The notes under the pieces were generated by a model that did no database searches, had not been told where the DNA came from, and worked only from the letters and a program-made list of their open reading frames with translations. A stretch of DNA of 14,759 nucleotides from JARROD01 sp037384225 (lineage in GTDB: Bacteria > Pseudomonadota > Gammaproteobacteria > Pseudomonadales > Cellvibrionaceae), in contig JARROD010000053.1 of the NCBI GenBank assembly GCA_037384225.1, positions 1-14,759 on the forward strand. The letters are read 5' to 3'. Below are positions 6,975-14,759 of this stretch, one piece after another. How positions within the stretch are numbered: the stretch's first letter is position 1; each line of letters opens with the position of its first letter. The position numbers and the translations under genes are program-made.

Positions 6975-7862
6975 TCAATCAAACAACCCAGAGGATAAAT
7001 AGCGATCACCTCTGTCACAGATAATCGCCACTATTACGGCATTTTTCAGTTCCTGGTTCAGATGTAGGGCCCCAGCCACAGCGCCACCGGAAGAGACCCC
7101 GCAAAAGATACCCTCGACCCGGGCCAGGTTGCGCATGGTTTCTTCGGCCTCGCGCTGGGATATATTCATAACCTCGTCGACCCTTTGCGCCTCGAAAATA
7201 GAGGGTAGATACGCCTTAGGCCAGCGTCGGATACCGGGAATTGCGGCGCCTTCCTCTGGCTGCAGGCCGATAACCTGAATCTCCGGGTTGCGCTCCTTTA
7301 AATATTTCGATACCCCCATGATCGTTCCCGTAGTCCCCATGGAGCTGACCAGGTGGGTAATGCCGCCCGCAGTTTGCTGCCACAACTCGGGGCCAGTGGC
7401 CTCATAATGAGCCTTGGGATTGTCCCGGTTGCCAAACTGATCCAGCACTTTTCCCTTGCCCTCGGCTTCCATGGCCTTGGCGAGATCCCGAGCGCCTTCC
7501 ATGCCTTCTTCCTGGGTTACGGAAATAAGCTGCGCACCATAAGCGGTCATCGCCGCTTTACGCTCGGCGGTCATATTATCAGGCATGATCAATACCATAC
7601 GATAACCTTTTATGGCTGCCGCCATCGCCAGGGCTATACCGGTGTTACCGCTGGTCGCTTCAATCAGGGTATCCCCGGGTCTGATTTCACCGCGCTGCTC
7701 GGCACAGTTGATCATCGACAGCGCTGGACGGTCTTTGACCGATCCGGCAGGGTTATTACCTTCCAGCTTGACCAGAACGGTATTGCTGGTGTCGCCAGCA
7801 AGCCGCTGGAGTCTCACCAGCGGCGTATTTCCAATACAGGATTCAATTGTGGGGTAATCCAT
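6975..7862 (-). CDS. cysM: Cysteine synthase B (O-acetylserine/thiosulfate sulfhydrylase)
   Basis: 295 residues, close to E. coli CysM (303). A PLP-dependent fold-type II enzyme: Lys43 in GSVKDRPA forms the Schiff base, TSGNT at 70-74 is the substrate-binding loop, GTTGT at 176-180 binds the PLP phosphate, and CGVSSGG at 254-260 holds the Ser that contacts the pyridine nitrogen. The IPGIRRWP segment (208-215) is characteristic of CysM rather than CysK. It makes cysteine from O-acetylserine and sulfide, or S-sulfocysteine with thiosulfate. The ATG at 7860-7862 has AGAAGG about 6 nt upstream. It is divergent from barA, as cysM and gacS lie close together in Pseudomonas relatives. It appears to be a single-gene unit, because relA follows only after a 491-nt gap with a large palindrome. 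Confidence 0.96.
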   Translation of the reverse strand: MDYPTIESCIGNTPLVRLQRLAGDTSNTVLVKLEGNNPAGSVKDRPALSMINCAEQRGEIRPGDTLIEATSGNTGIALAMAAAIKGYRMVLIMPDNMTAERKAAMTAYGAQLISVTQEEGMEGARDLAKAMEAEGKGKVLDQFGNRDNPKAHYEATGPELWQQTAGGITHLVSSMGTTGTIMGVSKYLKERNPEIQVIGLQPEEGAAIPGIRRWPKAYLPSIFEAQRVDEVMNISQREAEETMRNLARVEGIFCGVSSGGAVAGALHLNQELKNAVIVAIICDRGDRYLSSGLFD

Positions 7863-8177
7863 AGTTTGCCTTCTCTAAACCACGCATTATACGAGATAAT
7901 CCGCCACCTCACGGAAATTCCCGAACAGCAAATAGACATTAATCCCTTATTATTGTGTCATGAATTATGGGCAAATAAACCAAACAAATAGCAATAAGCT
8001 TAGGCCCTCAGGCGTTACAGGGGGCTTTAATCTAACACTCCGGCACCCGTAAACCTAGTCGAACGCTGCCATAATATAGGTTCGCTACGCTCGATCACAC
8101 TCCGAATATGATAGGGTAAAAAAGCAGCGGGCAGCGGATACTATGTTAGCGGATATTCAATTAAATGGATCACAAAT
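7863..8177. promoter_or_regulatory. Divergent cysM/barA intergenic region
   Basis: 315 nt between the two start codons. The cysM side carries the TATAAT at 7886-7891. On the barA side possible -10-like hexamers are CATAAT (about 8070) and TATGAT (8107-8112), neither with a convincing -35. Around 7990-8030 there is an imperfect G/C-rich inverted pattern (AGGCCCT ... AGGGGGC) that I do not consider a firm hairpin. No small gene or RNA is recognisable. Confidence 0.45.
7886..7891 (-). promoter_or_regulatory. Candidate -10 box for cysM
   Basis: A perfect TATAAT on the minus strand 23 nt before the cysM ATG would give a short leader of about 15-20 nt that still contains the AGAAGG ribosome site. 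The -35 region is poor (no TTGACA-like hexamer at 16-18 nt), which would suit activator-dependent control, but I see no identifiable operator. Confidence 0.4.
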
Positions 8178-11021
8178 ATGCTTCGCAAGACAATCAGAAA
8201 CAGAATCCTGTTATTAACCTTGATTCCAACTCTGTTGATCTGTTTCTTACTCGGTGTCGGGCTAACAGCACTGTATCTCTCTCAATTGGACGCGATACCC
8301 GCCCAGCGAGGAGCGGTAGCCGGTGAACAACTAGCGAGACTGGTGGAATTTACCCGTAATTCAGGGAACACGGCAATGCTGCAGACACTCCTGAACACAG
8401 CTCTGGAGGAACCGGGCGTAAAAGCCGTGCAAATATTGAGCGCCAGGGGCTCGACAACCGCCCGCGCCGGAAGTCGCATCACGCCACCACAGAATTTTCC
8501 GGACAGCGCTATTTACACCGAAAAGTCTGTCAGCCTGAAAAACAAAAACCGCTACTATTTTATCACTCCAATCCACACTGTCCATTCTGAAAAGCCCGCG
8601 GGTTGGTTGATGCTGGAAATAAACACGACCTCTTCTACCCTGATGAAATACCGGGGAGTGATGATCGCCCTGTCCACCATGATTCTAGTGCTGGGTTGCA
8701 CGGCATTGTTGACCATGGATTTAAACAACGCCGTTTCCGTACCTCTGGTAAAAATGAAACAAGGGATCGACCAATTGGCACAGGGCAATCTCAATACCCG
8801 CATTGAAATCGACAAAGACAACGAATTTAATGAGCTGGCTGAATCTGTTAACACCATGGCCGCGCTGCTGCATAAATCCAAACAGGAAATGCAACAGCAT
8901 ATCGACCAGTCGACCGAGGATCTGCGGGAAACACTGGAAACCGTGGAAATCCAGAATATAGAGCTGGATCTGGCGCGTAAAGGAGCATTGGCAGCAAGCC
9001 GTATAAAATCGGAATTTCTCGCCAACACCAGTCATGAAATACGCACGCCCCTCAGCGGTATTGTCGGTTTTGCCACACTGCTACTAAAGACGGAGTTGAA
9101 CCCTCAACAGCGAGAATATCTGCAGGCAATCGAAACTTCCTCCCAGGGATTGCTGACCATTATCAACGACATTCTGGACTTCTCCCGAATTGAAGCCGGA
9201 CGTTTAATGCTGGACTATATTCCCCTGCACCTGCGCCAGACAATCGAGCAGACATTGCAGATTCTCGCCCCTGCAGCCAATGAAAAACAGCTTCAGCTGA
9301 TACCGATTATCGAGCAGGATGCACCTTTATACCTGATGGGTGATCCGCTACGCCTGAAGCAAATTCTGACAAACCTGGTCAGCAATGCCATCAAGTTTTC
9401 CAGCAAAGGTAATGTTATTGTCAGAGTGATCTGCGAAAGTATCGATCAATCCCAGGCACGATTAAAATTCCTCGTTTCAGACGCCGGGATCGGACTTTCC
9501 GATGAACAGCAGAAAATGCTGTTCAATGCATTTTCCCAGGCCGATACATCGAGTTCACGCAAACACGGGGGTACAGGTCTGGGGCTTGCTATCTCCAAAG
9601 GACTGGTTGAACGAATGGGCGGGGAAATTGGAGTCGAAAGTGACGCCGGACAAGGCGCCACTTTCTGGTTTACCGCCATACTCGGGCTGGACAATGTTAA
9701 GGACAATATCGAGCAAAGGGAAAATTTCAACCTGCTACGCAACCAGCATGTCGCTGTATTCGACAGCAATAGCATGTCGCTAGTGCAACTGGGCAATTAC
9801 CTGAAAACCTGGCAAACGACGGTGACAAAGCTGTCTTGTTTTCACGACATTCTGCCAACCATAAAAGAGGCCCGGGAAACTCTCGCCCCCGTCAATGTGT
9901 TAATTCTCGACACGCTGGCCTATGACGAAAATATCTGTTCGGAAACCCTGCGCAGTTTAATCAACCAGTTGGAACAGCACTTTCACTGCAAGGCTGTGTT
10001 ACTGACATCACCTTGCACCCAGCGACAAATCAATGAGGAAATCCTGCAAACCTCCGCCGTCACCGTCAATAAACCGGTTTACCATGATCGTTTATATCAG
10101 GCCTTGTGCGTACAATTGGCTCTGAACACTGGCAATGACAAACCCGTGGTATCCGTCCCTAGCATTCAGGTGGTGAATGAAGGCAAGACACCAAAAGTGC
10201 TGGTTGTCGACGACAACGCATCCAATCTTAATCTTATCGGTGAAATTCTGGCCGGATTAAAAGTTGACGCTACCCTGGCCGCCAGTGGCCTGGAAGCCTT
10301 GCAGTGTGTTAATCAGCAGGCGTTTGATTTAATATTTATGGATATCCAGATGCCGGGAATGGACGGTCTGGAAACGACACAGCGTATACGCAGCCAGGAG
10401 CGCAAAGGCCAGCGCACACCGATTATCGCGCTAACCGCCCATGTGCTGTCCGAGCAACGCACTCAACTCTTGTTGGCAGGGATGGATGACTATCAGAGCA
10501 AACCCGCTACAGAAGCGCAGCTGTCCAATATCATAAACCGCTGGATCAAGCTTTCACGACAGGTAGAACTCAAGGCCAATACAACTACCGATAATGAGGC
10601 TGTCCTGGAAAATAAACACCCTGAAGATATAACCCCTGAAAATATTCCGGCAGAAATGCCCGTGGTAGATATAAACGAGTCTCTGCGCCTCACCAATGGC
10701 AAAGCGGTACTGGCGAAAGATATGCTCAATATGTTGGTCGATTCACTGGGTAAACAGGTAGAAGCTATAGGCCAATCCCTGGCGAGCAGGGACTACATCA
10801 AACTGGAAAATCAGATTCATCAACTGCATGGGGGTTGTTGTTACTGCGGTGTACCCAGACTGAGGAGAATGTGCGCAGAACTGGATACACGCCTACAGAA
10901 AGGACAGAAAGAAAATATCGACACACTGGTCATGGCGGTGTCGGCTGAAATAGATCGGGTGCAAGAGTGGGCCCTCGCGCATGATATCGATGAAGCGTTC
11001 GCCCAGGCCGATTGTGTTTAG
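8178..11021 (+). CDS. barA: Hybrid sensor histidine kinase of the BarA/GacS type
   Basis: 947 residues. Order: TM1 (about 11-33); periplasmic sensor (about 34-158); TM2 (about 160-180); HAMP (about 181-235) and coiled coil (236-275); HisKA with phospho-His286 in SHEIRTP; HATPase with N-box Asn399/Asn403, G1 DAGIGL (435-440) and G2 GGTGLGL; a degenerate receiver-like segment (about 523-645); a canonical receiver (672-790) with DD at 678-679, phospho-Asp722 and Lys775; and a C-terminal HPt with His884 in HQLHGGCCYCG. This is the tripartite BarA/GacS architecture (His to Asp to His), passing phosphate to a GacA/UvrY regulator that drives Rsm/Csr small RNAs. The regulator gene is not in this window. 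The ATG at 8178 has only a weak GGAT about 9 nt upstream. The gene ends 2 nt before the convergent recO stop codon. The symbol gacS would be equally appropriate. Confidence 0.94.
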   Translation: MLRKTIRNRILLLTLIPTLLICFLLGVGLTALYLSQLDAIPAQRGAVAGEQLARLVEFTRNSGNTAMLQTLLNTALEEPGVKAVQILSARGSTTARAGSRITPPQNFPDSAIYTEKSVSLKNKNRYYFITPIHTVHSEKPAGWLMLEINTTSSTLMKYRGVMIALSTMILVLGCTALLTMDLNNAVSVPLVKMKQGIDQLAQGNLNTRIEIDKDNEFNELAESVNTMAALLHKSKQEMQQHIDQSTEDLRETLETVEIQNIELDLARKGALAASRIKSEFLANTSHEIRTPLSGIVGFATLLLKTELNPQQREYLQAIETSSQGLLTIINDILDFSRIEAGRLMLDYIPLHLRQTIEQTLQILAPAANEKQLQLIPIIEQDAPLYLMGDPLRLKQILTNLVSNAIKFSSKGNVIVRVICESIDQSQARLKFLVSDAGIGLSDEQQKMLFNAFSQADTSSSRKHGGTGLGLAISKGLVERMGGEIGVESDAGQGATFWFTAILGLDNVKDNIEQRENFNLLRNQHVAVFDSNSMSLVQLGNYLKTWQTTVTKLSCFHDILPTIKEARETLAPVNVLILDTLAYDENICSETLRSLINQLEQHFHCKAVLLTSPCTQRQINEEILQTSAVTVNKPVYHDRLYQALCVQLALNTGNDKPVVSVPSIQVVNEGKTPKVLVVDDNASNLNLIGEILAGLKVDATLAASGLEALQCVNQQAFDLIFMDIQMPGMDGLETTQRIRSQERKGQRTPIIALTAHVLSEQRTQLLLAGMDDYQSKPATEAQLSNIINRWIKLSRQVELKANTTTDNEAVLENKHPEDITPENIPAEMPVVDINESLRLTNGKAVLAKDMLNMLVDSLGKQVEAIGQSLASRDYIKLENQIHQLHGGCCYCGVPRLRRMCAELDTRLQKGQKENIDTLVMAVSAEIDRVQEWALAHDIDEAFAQADCV

Positions 11022-11023
11022 AT

Positions 11024-11785
11024 TTAACGCTTTCGTTTCAACAACTGCGTAAATAACTCACGACTTTTAAGCGCCCTGTTGCCTAAATGAGGCCTCAACG
11101 CCAAGCGTATCAAACGCTTTGCCGTCCGCCTTGTTGCGGCTCGTCTGTAGTCGCTCACGGCGATACAACACAGCTCCTCTCCGGCAAAAAACGCTTCCGT
11201 GTTATTTGATCCTTCGCTTGCTTGAGCATCACTCACAACTCTGGCAAATCCCTGCTCTGCCTCATAGCGGTATATCCGCCCTTCCCGCACCGGCTCTCCC
11301 GTTTCAAACTCGGTATCCAATACAATGGCATAACCCAATTCTTCCAAAAGGGAAAATTCAAATTTTCGCAGCAGTTCCTCGATTACAGCCGGGTCGAATA
11401 TGGAAGCTTCAATTTGTTGTAAAGCCGCCAATAATTCCGCGTAAAGATAAAAAATCCGTGGATACGGGTCAGCCACGGGTAGCAGCCTCATTATCAACTC
11501 ATTCACATACAGGCCACTAAAAAGTGTGCGCCCGGTATACGCAAAAAACTGACCGGCTGGCTCAACCGCAGCCAACGTCTTTAACTCGCCCTTGCCCAGG
11601 CAGGAGATCAGCAACGGTATGAACGGCTGTAATGACTGGCGCTGTCTGCTTTTACGTGCCCCCCGAGCCACAGCGGCAACACGACCCAGTTGCTCTGTCA
11701 ACAATTCAACAATCAGACTGGTATCGCGGTAGGGCCGGGTATGCAAAACATAACCGGCCATTAATTCAGTTTTTCGGGTCGTCAT
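11024..11785 (-). CDS. recO: DNA repair protein RecO
   Basis: 253 residues from the first ATG, near the usual 240-250. The N-terminal OB-fold starts around GYVLHTRPYRDTSLIVELLT and includes LGRVAAVARGARKS (33-46); the C-terminal helical domain lacks an obvious four-Cys zinc site, as in E. coli RecO. RecO works with RecR (and RecF) to load RecA onto SSB-coated single-stranded DNA and anneals DNA strands. The ATG at 11783-11785 overlaps the end of era by 20 nt and is preceded by an in-frame TAG. Its AGG is only 2 nt away, so the ATG at 11759-11761, 4 nt after the era TGA, is a plausible alternative giving 245 residues. It is the last gene of the lepB operon here; pdxJ, which commonly follows recO, is absent and barA is convergent with a 2-nt gap. 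Confidence 0.95.
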   Translation of the reverse strand: MTTRKTELMAGYVLHTRPYRDTSLIVELLTEQLGRVAAVARGARKSRQRQSLQPFIPLLISCLGKGELKTLAAVEPAGQFFAYTGRTLFSGLYVNELIMRLLPVADPYPRIFYLYAELLAALQQIEASIFDPAVIEELLRKFEFSLLEELGYAIVLDTEFETGEPVREGRIYRYEAEQGFARVVSDAQASEGSNNTEAFFAGEELCCIAVSDYRRAATRRTAKRLIRLALRPHLGNRALKSRELFTQLLKRKR

Positions 11786-12674
11786 AACCTAAACTGCGCA
11801 GGGCCCGCTCGTCATCGGACCACCCGGATTTCACTTTCACCCACAAATTCAGCATTACCTTACCGCCAAACATAGTCTCCATATCAATCCGCGCCTGCTG
11901 GCCTATATTTTTTATCCGCGCGCCCTTGTCGCCAATCAGTATCCTTTTTTGACTCTCCCGTTCAACCAATATCAACGCGCTGATATGCAGTGTTTTGCCT
12001 TGTTGAGAAAACTCCTCGATTTCAACCGTCATCTGGTAAGGCAACTCTGCTCCCAACTGCCGGGTAATCTTTTCCCGTACCATCTCCGCGGCCATAAAAC
12101 GGGAACTGCGATCGGTAACCTGGTCGTGAGGAAAAAAATGTACGCCTTCCGGTAACCGCTCCGTGATCAATGTCTCCAGTGCATCAAGGTTGTGGCCTTT
12201 TAATGCGGAAACGGGGACTATTTCTTCGATCGATAACTGGTCCGACAAAGACTTAAGGTGTGGCAATAGACTTTCTTTATGGTCTATTTCATCCACTTTA
12301 TTAACTGCCAGAATAACCGGACAACGGACGTTCTGGATACGGCTTGCAACCATTTCGTCCTCTTCCGTCCAGCTTAATTTATCCACCACAAACACCACAA
12401 GGTCGACGTCATTAATCGCAGTGCTCGCTGCCCGGTTCATATATCGGTTTAACGCTTTGCCGTGTTTCAGGTGCAGGCCAGGCGTATCCACGAATAGAAT
12501 CTGTACATTACCTTCGGTTTTTATCCCTAATACATTGTGTCGCGTCGTTTGTGGTTTACGCGAGGTAATACTGATTTTTTGCTTTAACAAATGATTGAGC
12601 AGCGTCGACTTACCCACATTAGGCCGCCCCACAATTGCGACATAGCCACAGCGACTGGCGCATTGATTATTCAT
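11766..12674 (-). CDS. era: GTPase Era
   Basis: 302 residues (E. coli 301). The GTPase domain has P-loop GRPNVGKS (16-23), the switch I segment around KPQTTRH, DTPG (63-66), NKVD (125-128) and SALKG (156-160). The C-terminal KH domain has GDKG (248-251) and should bind the 3' end of 16S rRNA. Era is an essential factor for 30S ribosome assembly and 16S maturation. The ATG at 12672-12674 follows the rnc stop codon by 1 nt (TGAAATG), and its 3' end overlaps recO, so translation along rnc-era-recO is probably coupled. All G motifs look intact. Confidence 0.98.
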   Translation of the reverse strand: MNNQCASRCGYVAIVGRPNVGKSTLLNHLLKQKISITSRKPQTTRHNVLGIKTEGNVQILFVDTPGLHLKHGKALNRYMNRAASTAINDVDLVVFVVDKLSWTEEDEMVASRIQNVRCPVILAVNKVDEIDHKESLLPHLKSLSDQLSIEEIVPVSALKGHNLDALETLITERLPEGVHFFPHDQVTDRSSRFMAAEMVREKITRQLGAELPYQMTVEIEEFSQQGKTLHISALILVERESQKRILIGDKGARIKNIGQQARIDMETMFGGKVMLNLWVKVKSGWSDDERALRSLGYDDPKN

Positions 12675-12675
12675 T

Positions 12676-13353
12676 TCAATTTTGTAACTCTTGTAATGCC
12701 CTTAATGCCGACAGCTTTTCCGCCGCCCGACGGCTGTTTGCTTTCGCGCAGGTAGGCTGTTTCAATAGTGCTACACGGCATTCAACGGTAAACTGCTGGG
12801 CGTGGGCTTCGCCGCTAATATCGATGACATTGTATTCCGGCAATGGCGCATGCCGTGCCTGCAAGTACTCCTGTAGCTGTGTTTTCGGGTCTTTCTGTGT
12901 AGTCGCCAGCGTCTGCTGTTGTATCCGGGAATTGTACCAGGCCAGGATTCGCTGCTGGCAGATTTCGATTCCAGCTTCTATGTAGATAGCGCCTATTAGT
13001 CCTTCCACCGCATCGGCCAGTATCGAATCGCGTCTGTGCCCACCGCTTTTCAATTCCCCTTCACCAAGATGCAAACAATCACCCAGATTAAATTCACGCG
13101 CTATCTCAGACAGAGTCTCTCCCTTTACCAACTGTGCACGCAGGCGACTCAACTGCCCTTCTTTAGCGTCGGGGAACCGGCGGTACAAAGCCTCGCCGAT
13201 AGTGAAGTTTAAGATAGAGTCTCCGAGGAATTCCAGGCGTTCATTGTTGCGAGCCCCCTTACTGCGGTGGGTCAACGCCAGAGTTACCAGTTCGATATCC
13301 TGAAACCGGTAACCAATACGGCTGAACAGTCGCTGCAGGTTAATGTCGTTCAC
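12676..13353 (-). CDS. rnc: Ribonuclease III
   Basis: 225 residues with the start chosen here, matching E. coli RNase III (226). The signature NERLEFLGDS is at 37-46. Catalytic and metal-binding residues Glu38, Glu41, Asp45, Glu65, Asp114 and Glu117 fall at exactly the E. coli numbers, which strongly supports the GTG at 13351-13353 over an upstream ATG at 13425 that would add 24 unlikely residues and overlap DUF4845 extensively. The C-terminal dsRNA-binding domain runs from about DPKTQLQEYLQ to the end. It cleaves double-stranded RNA in rRNA precursors and many mRNAs, often including its own operon leader. The GTG lies 11 nt after a GGAA and overlaps the 3' end of the upstream gene by 14 nt, suggesting translational coupling; the weak start may hold expression low. 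Confidence 0.97.
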   Translation of the reverse strand: MNDINLQRLFSRIGYRFQDIELVTLALTHRSKGARNNERLEFLGDSILNFTIGEALYRRFPDAKEGQLSRLRAQLVKGETLSEIAREFNLGDCLHLGEGELKSGGHRRDSILADAVEGLIGAIYIEAGIEICQQRILAWYNSRIQQQTLATTQKDPKTQLQEYLQARHAPLPEYNVIDISGEAHAQQFTVECRVALLKQPTCAKANSRRAAEKLSALRALQELQN

Positions 13354-13771
13354 TTTGATTTTTTTCCGGAATGTTGACCGGTTTACAACATAAATCCGGG
13401 CGTGAAGAATCCAGTTGATTTTCAAAAGTCATAATAACATCCAGGTTTCGAAATAGATTCTTTCTTACTGCATAATTGACATTAACAAAAGTTTTTTCTT
13501 TGAGTCGCACGACTTCGATCGCCTCAGAAGGTTCTCCCCGAACATTATTGAGTGTAAACACTTTCTGGATTCTGCCTTTGATTTCCGATTTTGACAGCTT
13601 ATGCAGGGAGGGCTCCATTTCACCAGCCGTCTTCAGTGCTGATTCGACAAATCGATTGTCCAAATAAGTCGGTACAGTTATAAAACCAAAGGTGAAAAAA
13701 CAACCGGCTATCACTAATATCAGAAGTACTTTCAGCGATAAAAAACCGCGCTCATTCACACCGGTATTCAT
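13340..13771 (-). CDS. DUF4845 family small membrane protein
   Basis: 143 residues with one N-terminal hydrophobic segment (about 13-35: LKVLLILVIAGCFFTFGF) after a short NERGF motif, then a soluble, probably periplasmic, region of about 105 residues ending in a polar tail. The NERGF-plus-helix start resembles a type IV pilin-like N-terminus but lacks a clear prepilin peptidase site with its Gly-(Phe/Met) context and downstream Glu5. This position, between lepB and rnc, is where DUF4845 proteins are usually found in gammaproteobacteria; their function is unknown. The ATG at 13769-13771 has GGGGGA about 7 nt upstream; lepB ends 19 nt before it and rnc begins inside its last codons. Confidence 0.9.
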   Translation of the reverse strand: MNTGVNERGFLSLKVLLILVIAGCFFTFGFITVPTYLDNRFVESALKTAGEMEPSLHKLSKSEIKGRIQKVFTLNNVRGEPSEAIEVVRLKEKTFVNVNYAVRKNLFRNLDVIMTFENQLDSSRPDLCCKPVNIPEKNQSERH

Positions 13772-13790
13772 ACCCGTCCCCCGTTATCAA

Positions 13791-14723
13791 TTATTGTATT
13801 ACCCCAACCCGACTAAAGCTGGGTATGCTCAGAAAATTTTCCCAGTGCATCCATATACCAAAAGCCTTACCTACAATGTTTTTTTCCGGCACCGGCCCCC
13901 ACTCGCGGCTATCTGAGCTGTTATCGCGGTTATCTCCCATCATAAAGTAGTGCCCCTCCGGCACGACCCAGACACCGCTCACACTCAAACGACCCGGCAC
14001 CATATGCTTGCGCATAATGTGTTCGACACCATTGAGGTTTTCTTTCATGATCTGGTATTGTGGATTGCCCGCCGGCAACGAGGCGACATGCTGCTGTGGC
14101 ATCATTTTCCCGTTTACGTAGAGAACATTATTGATATAGCGAATCTCGTCGCCCGGCAAGCCGATAACCCGTTTGATAAAATACACATTCTTATGCGGGG
14201 GGAAAAACACCATGACATCGCCGCGCTCAGGTTCGTTGATTTCGATAATTTTATTGCGCAGCACCGGTAGCCTAATACCATAGGTGAACTTGTTAACCAG
14301 AATAAAATCACCTATCTCCAGAGTCGGTACCATAGAGGCCGAGGGTATTTGAAACGGCTCCACCAGAAATGACCGCAGCACCAGCACTAACAGCAGCACA
14401 GGGAAGAATGACTTTGAGTACTCCACTTCCAATGGCTCCTTGGCCGCAATCTCTCTGACACTTATCTGGTTTCCATCTTCCTTTTCAGCATCATCCTCGA
14501 AACACAGAAGTTGCTTATCCACCTTGTCTATCAACCGGCGTCGCTTTTTCCCGAGATATACAATATCAAAGAGCCAAATAAATCCGGTGCCAAAAACGGC
14601 GAGCACCAGAACCAGAGGAAAATTAAATTCTGCGTTGTGGAAAAAAATAAGGTAACAAACCAGCAATACCAGTAACGGTAGAAAAAAAGATCTGGCATAC
14701 CCAACAGCCGCCGGCGGTATCAT
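13791..14723 (-). CDS. lepB: Signal peptidase I (LepB) with extra N-terminal membrane segment
   Basis: About 310 residues, S26 family. Nucleophile Ser130 in PSASMVPT, general-base Lys184 in YFIKRVIGLPGD, and box E MGDNRDNSSDSR at 262-273 are all intact. It removes signal peptides from secreted preproteins at the periplasmic face. Three hydrophobic segments are visible: about 12-29, 36-57 and 105-122; a KKRRR cluster near 59-63 puts the loop before the third in the cytoplasm. Pseudomonas LepB begins at the segment matching residue 32 onwards here, so the first segment is additional. There is no start codon near that point to allow a shorter form. The ATG at 14721-14723 has AGGA with a 7-nt gap; a GTG at 14724-14726 is adjacent, and the frame stays open to the window edge, so an even longer N-terminus cannot be excluded. 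It leads the operon towards rnc. Confidence 0.94.
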   Translation of the reverse strand: MIPPAAVGYARSFFLPLLVLLVCYLIFFHNAEFNFPLVLVLAVFGTGFIWLFDIVYLGKKRRRLIDKVDKQLLCFEDDAEKEDGNQISVREIAAKEPLEVEYSKSFFPVLLLVLVLRSFLVEPFQIPSASMVPTLEIGDFILVNKFTYGIRLPVLRNKIIEINEPERGDVMVFFPPHKNVYFIKRVIGLPGDEIRYINNVLYVNGKMMPQQHVASLPAGNPQYQIMKENLNGVEHIMRKHMVPGRLSVSGVWVVPEGHYFMMGDNRDNSSDSREWGPVPEKNIVGKAFGIWMHWENFLSIPSFSRVGVIQ

Positions 14724-14759
14724 CACCGCTTCCTGGGCTTTGCGGTAAGCGAGCAGTTG

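Noticed and set aside
6975..7862. cysM as cysK
   Set aside because: The IPGIRRWP region and length fit the CysM branch better.
7353..7991. 212-codon plus-strand open frame covering the cysM start
   Set aside because: Mostly antisense to cysM, with no domain recognisable and no supporting signals.
8555..9028. 157-codon minus-strand open frame
   Set aside because: Antisense to the sensor and HAMP part of barA; a composition shadow.
13354..13425. 24-residue N-terminal extension of RNase III from an upstream ATG
   Set aside because: Catalytic residues match E. coli numbering exactly from the GTG at 13353, and the extension lies inside DUF4845.
1..14759. CRISPR array, tRNA or rRNA, prophage or defence cluster
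   Set aside because: No regularly spaced repeats, no cloverleaf-like or rRNA sequence, and no integrase, transposase, restriction or toxin-antitoxin gene was seen.

Overview
The window looks like a chromosomal housekeeping segment of a gammaproteobacterium, probably near the Cellvibrionaceae/Pseudomonadales. The evidence is the lepB-DUF4845-rnc-era-recO order, a monofunctional RelA next to MazG, and a BarA/GacS-type hybrid kinase divergent from cysM. Genus cannot be settled from the sequence alone. There is no CRISPR array, rRNA, tRNA, phage module or transposase gene.

Layout, right to left. About 14723-11024 (minus strand) is a tight operon: signal peptidase I (lepB), a small DUF4845 membrane protein, RNase III (rnc), the GTPase Era, and RecO. 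Gaps are 19 nt or less, and two junctions overlap. recO meets the plus-strand kinase gene barA/gacS (8178-11021) tail to tail with only 2 nt between the stop codons. barA is divergent from cysM (minus, 6975-7862) across a 315-nt promoter region. Left of cysM is a 494-nt stretch without a convincing gene, rich in inverted and direct repeats. relA and mazG follow on the minus strand, then two predicted lipoproteins: an M2-family (ACE-like) metallopeptidase and a transglutaminase-like/TPR protein.

How the genes fit together: lepB processes secreted precursors; rnc, era and recO serve RNA maturation, ribosome assembly and recombinational repair. RelA makes (p)ppGpp on amino-acid starvation, MazG hydrolyses nucleoside triphosphates, and BarA/GacS controls the Gac/Rsm regulatory cascade. 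The two lipoproteins share the downstream end of the relA-mazG strand and may form a small envelope peptide-processing unit; that is inference.

Most unusual points: (1) the repeat-rich gap sits where rlmD commonly lies between cysM and relA in related genomes, and it holds a near-symmetric 81-nt palindrome with perfect 17-bp arms; (2) pdxJ and acpS, which often follow recO, are absent, and recO abuts barA; (3) LepB has an extra N-terminal membrane segment resembling the segment just before its catalytic serine; (4) the M2-peptidase/transglutaminase lipoprotein pair. I did not find a clear new multi-gene defence or mobile system.
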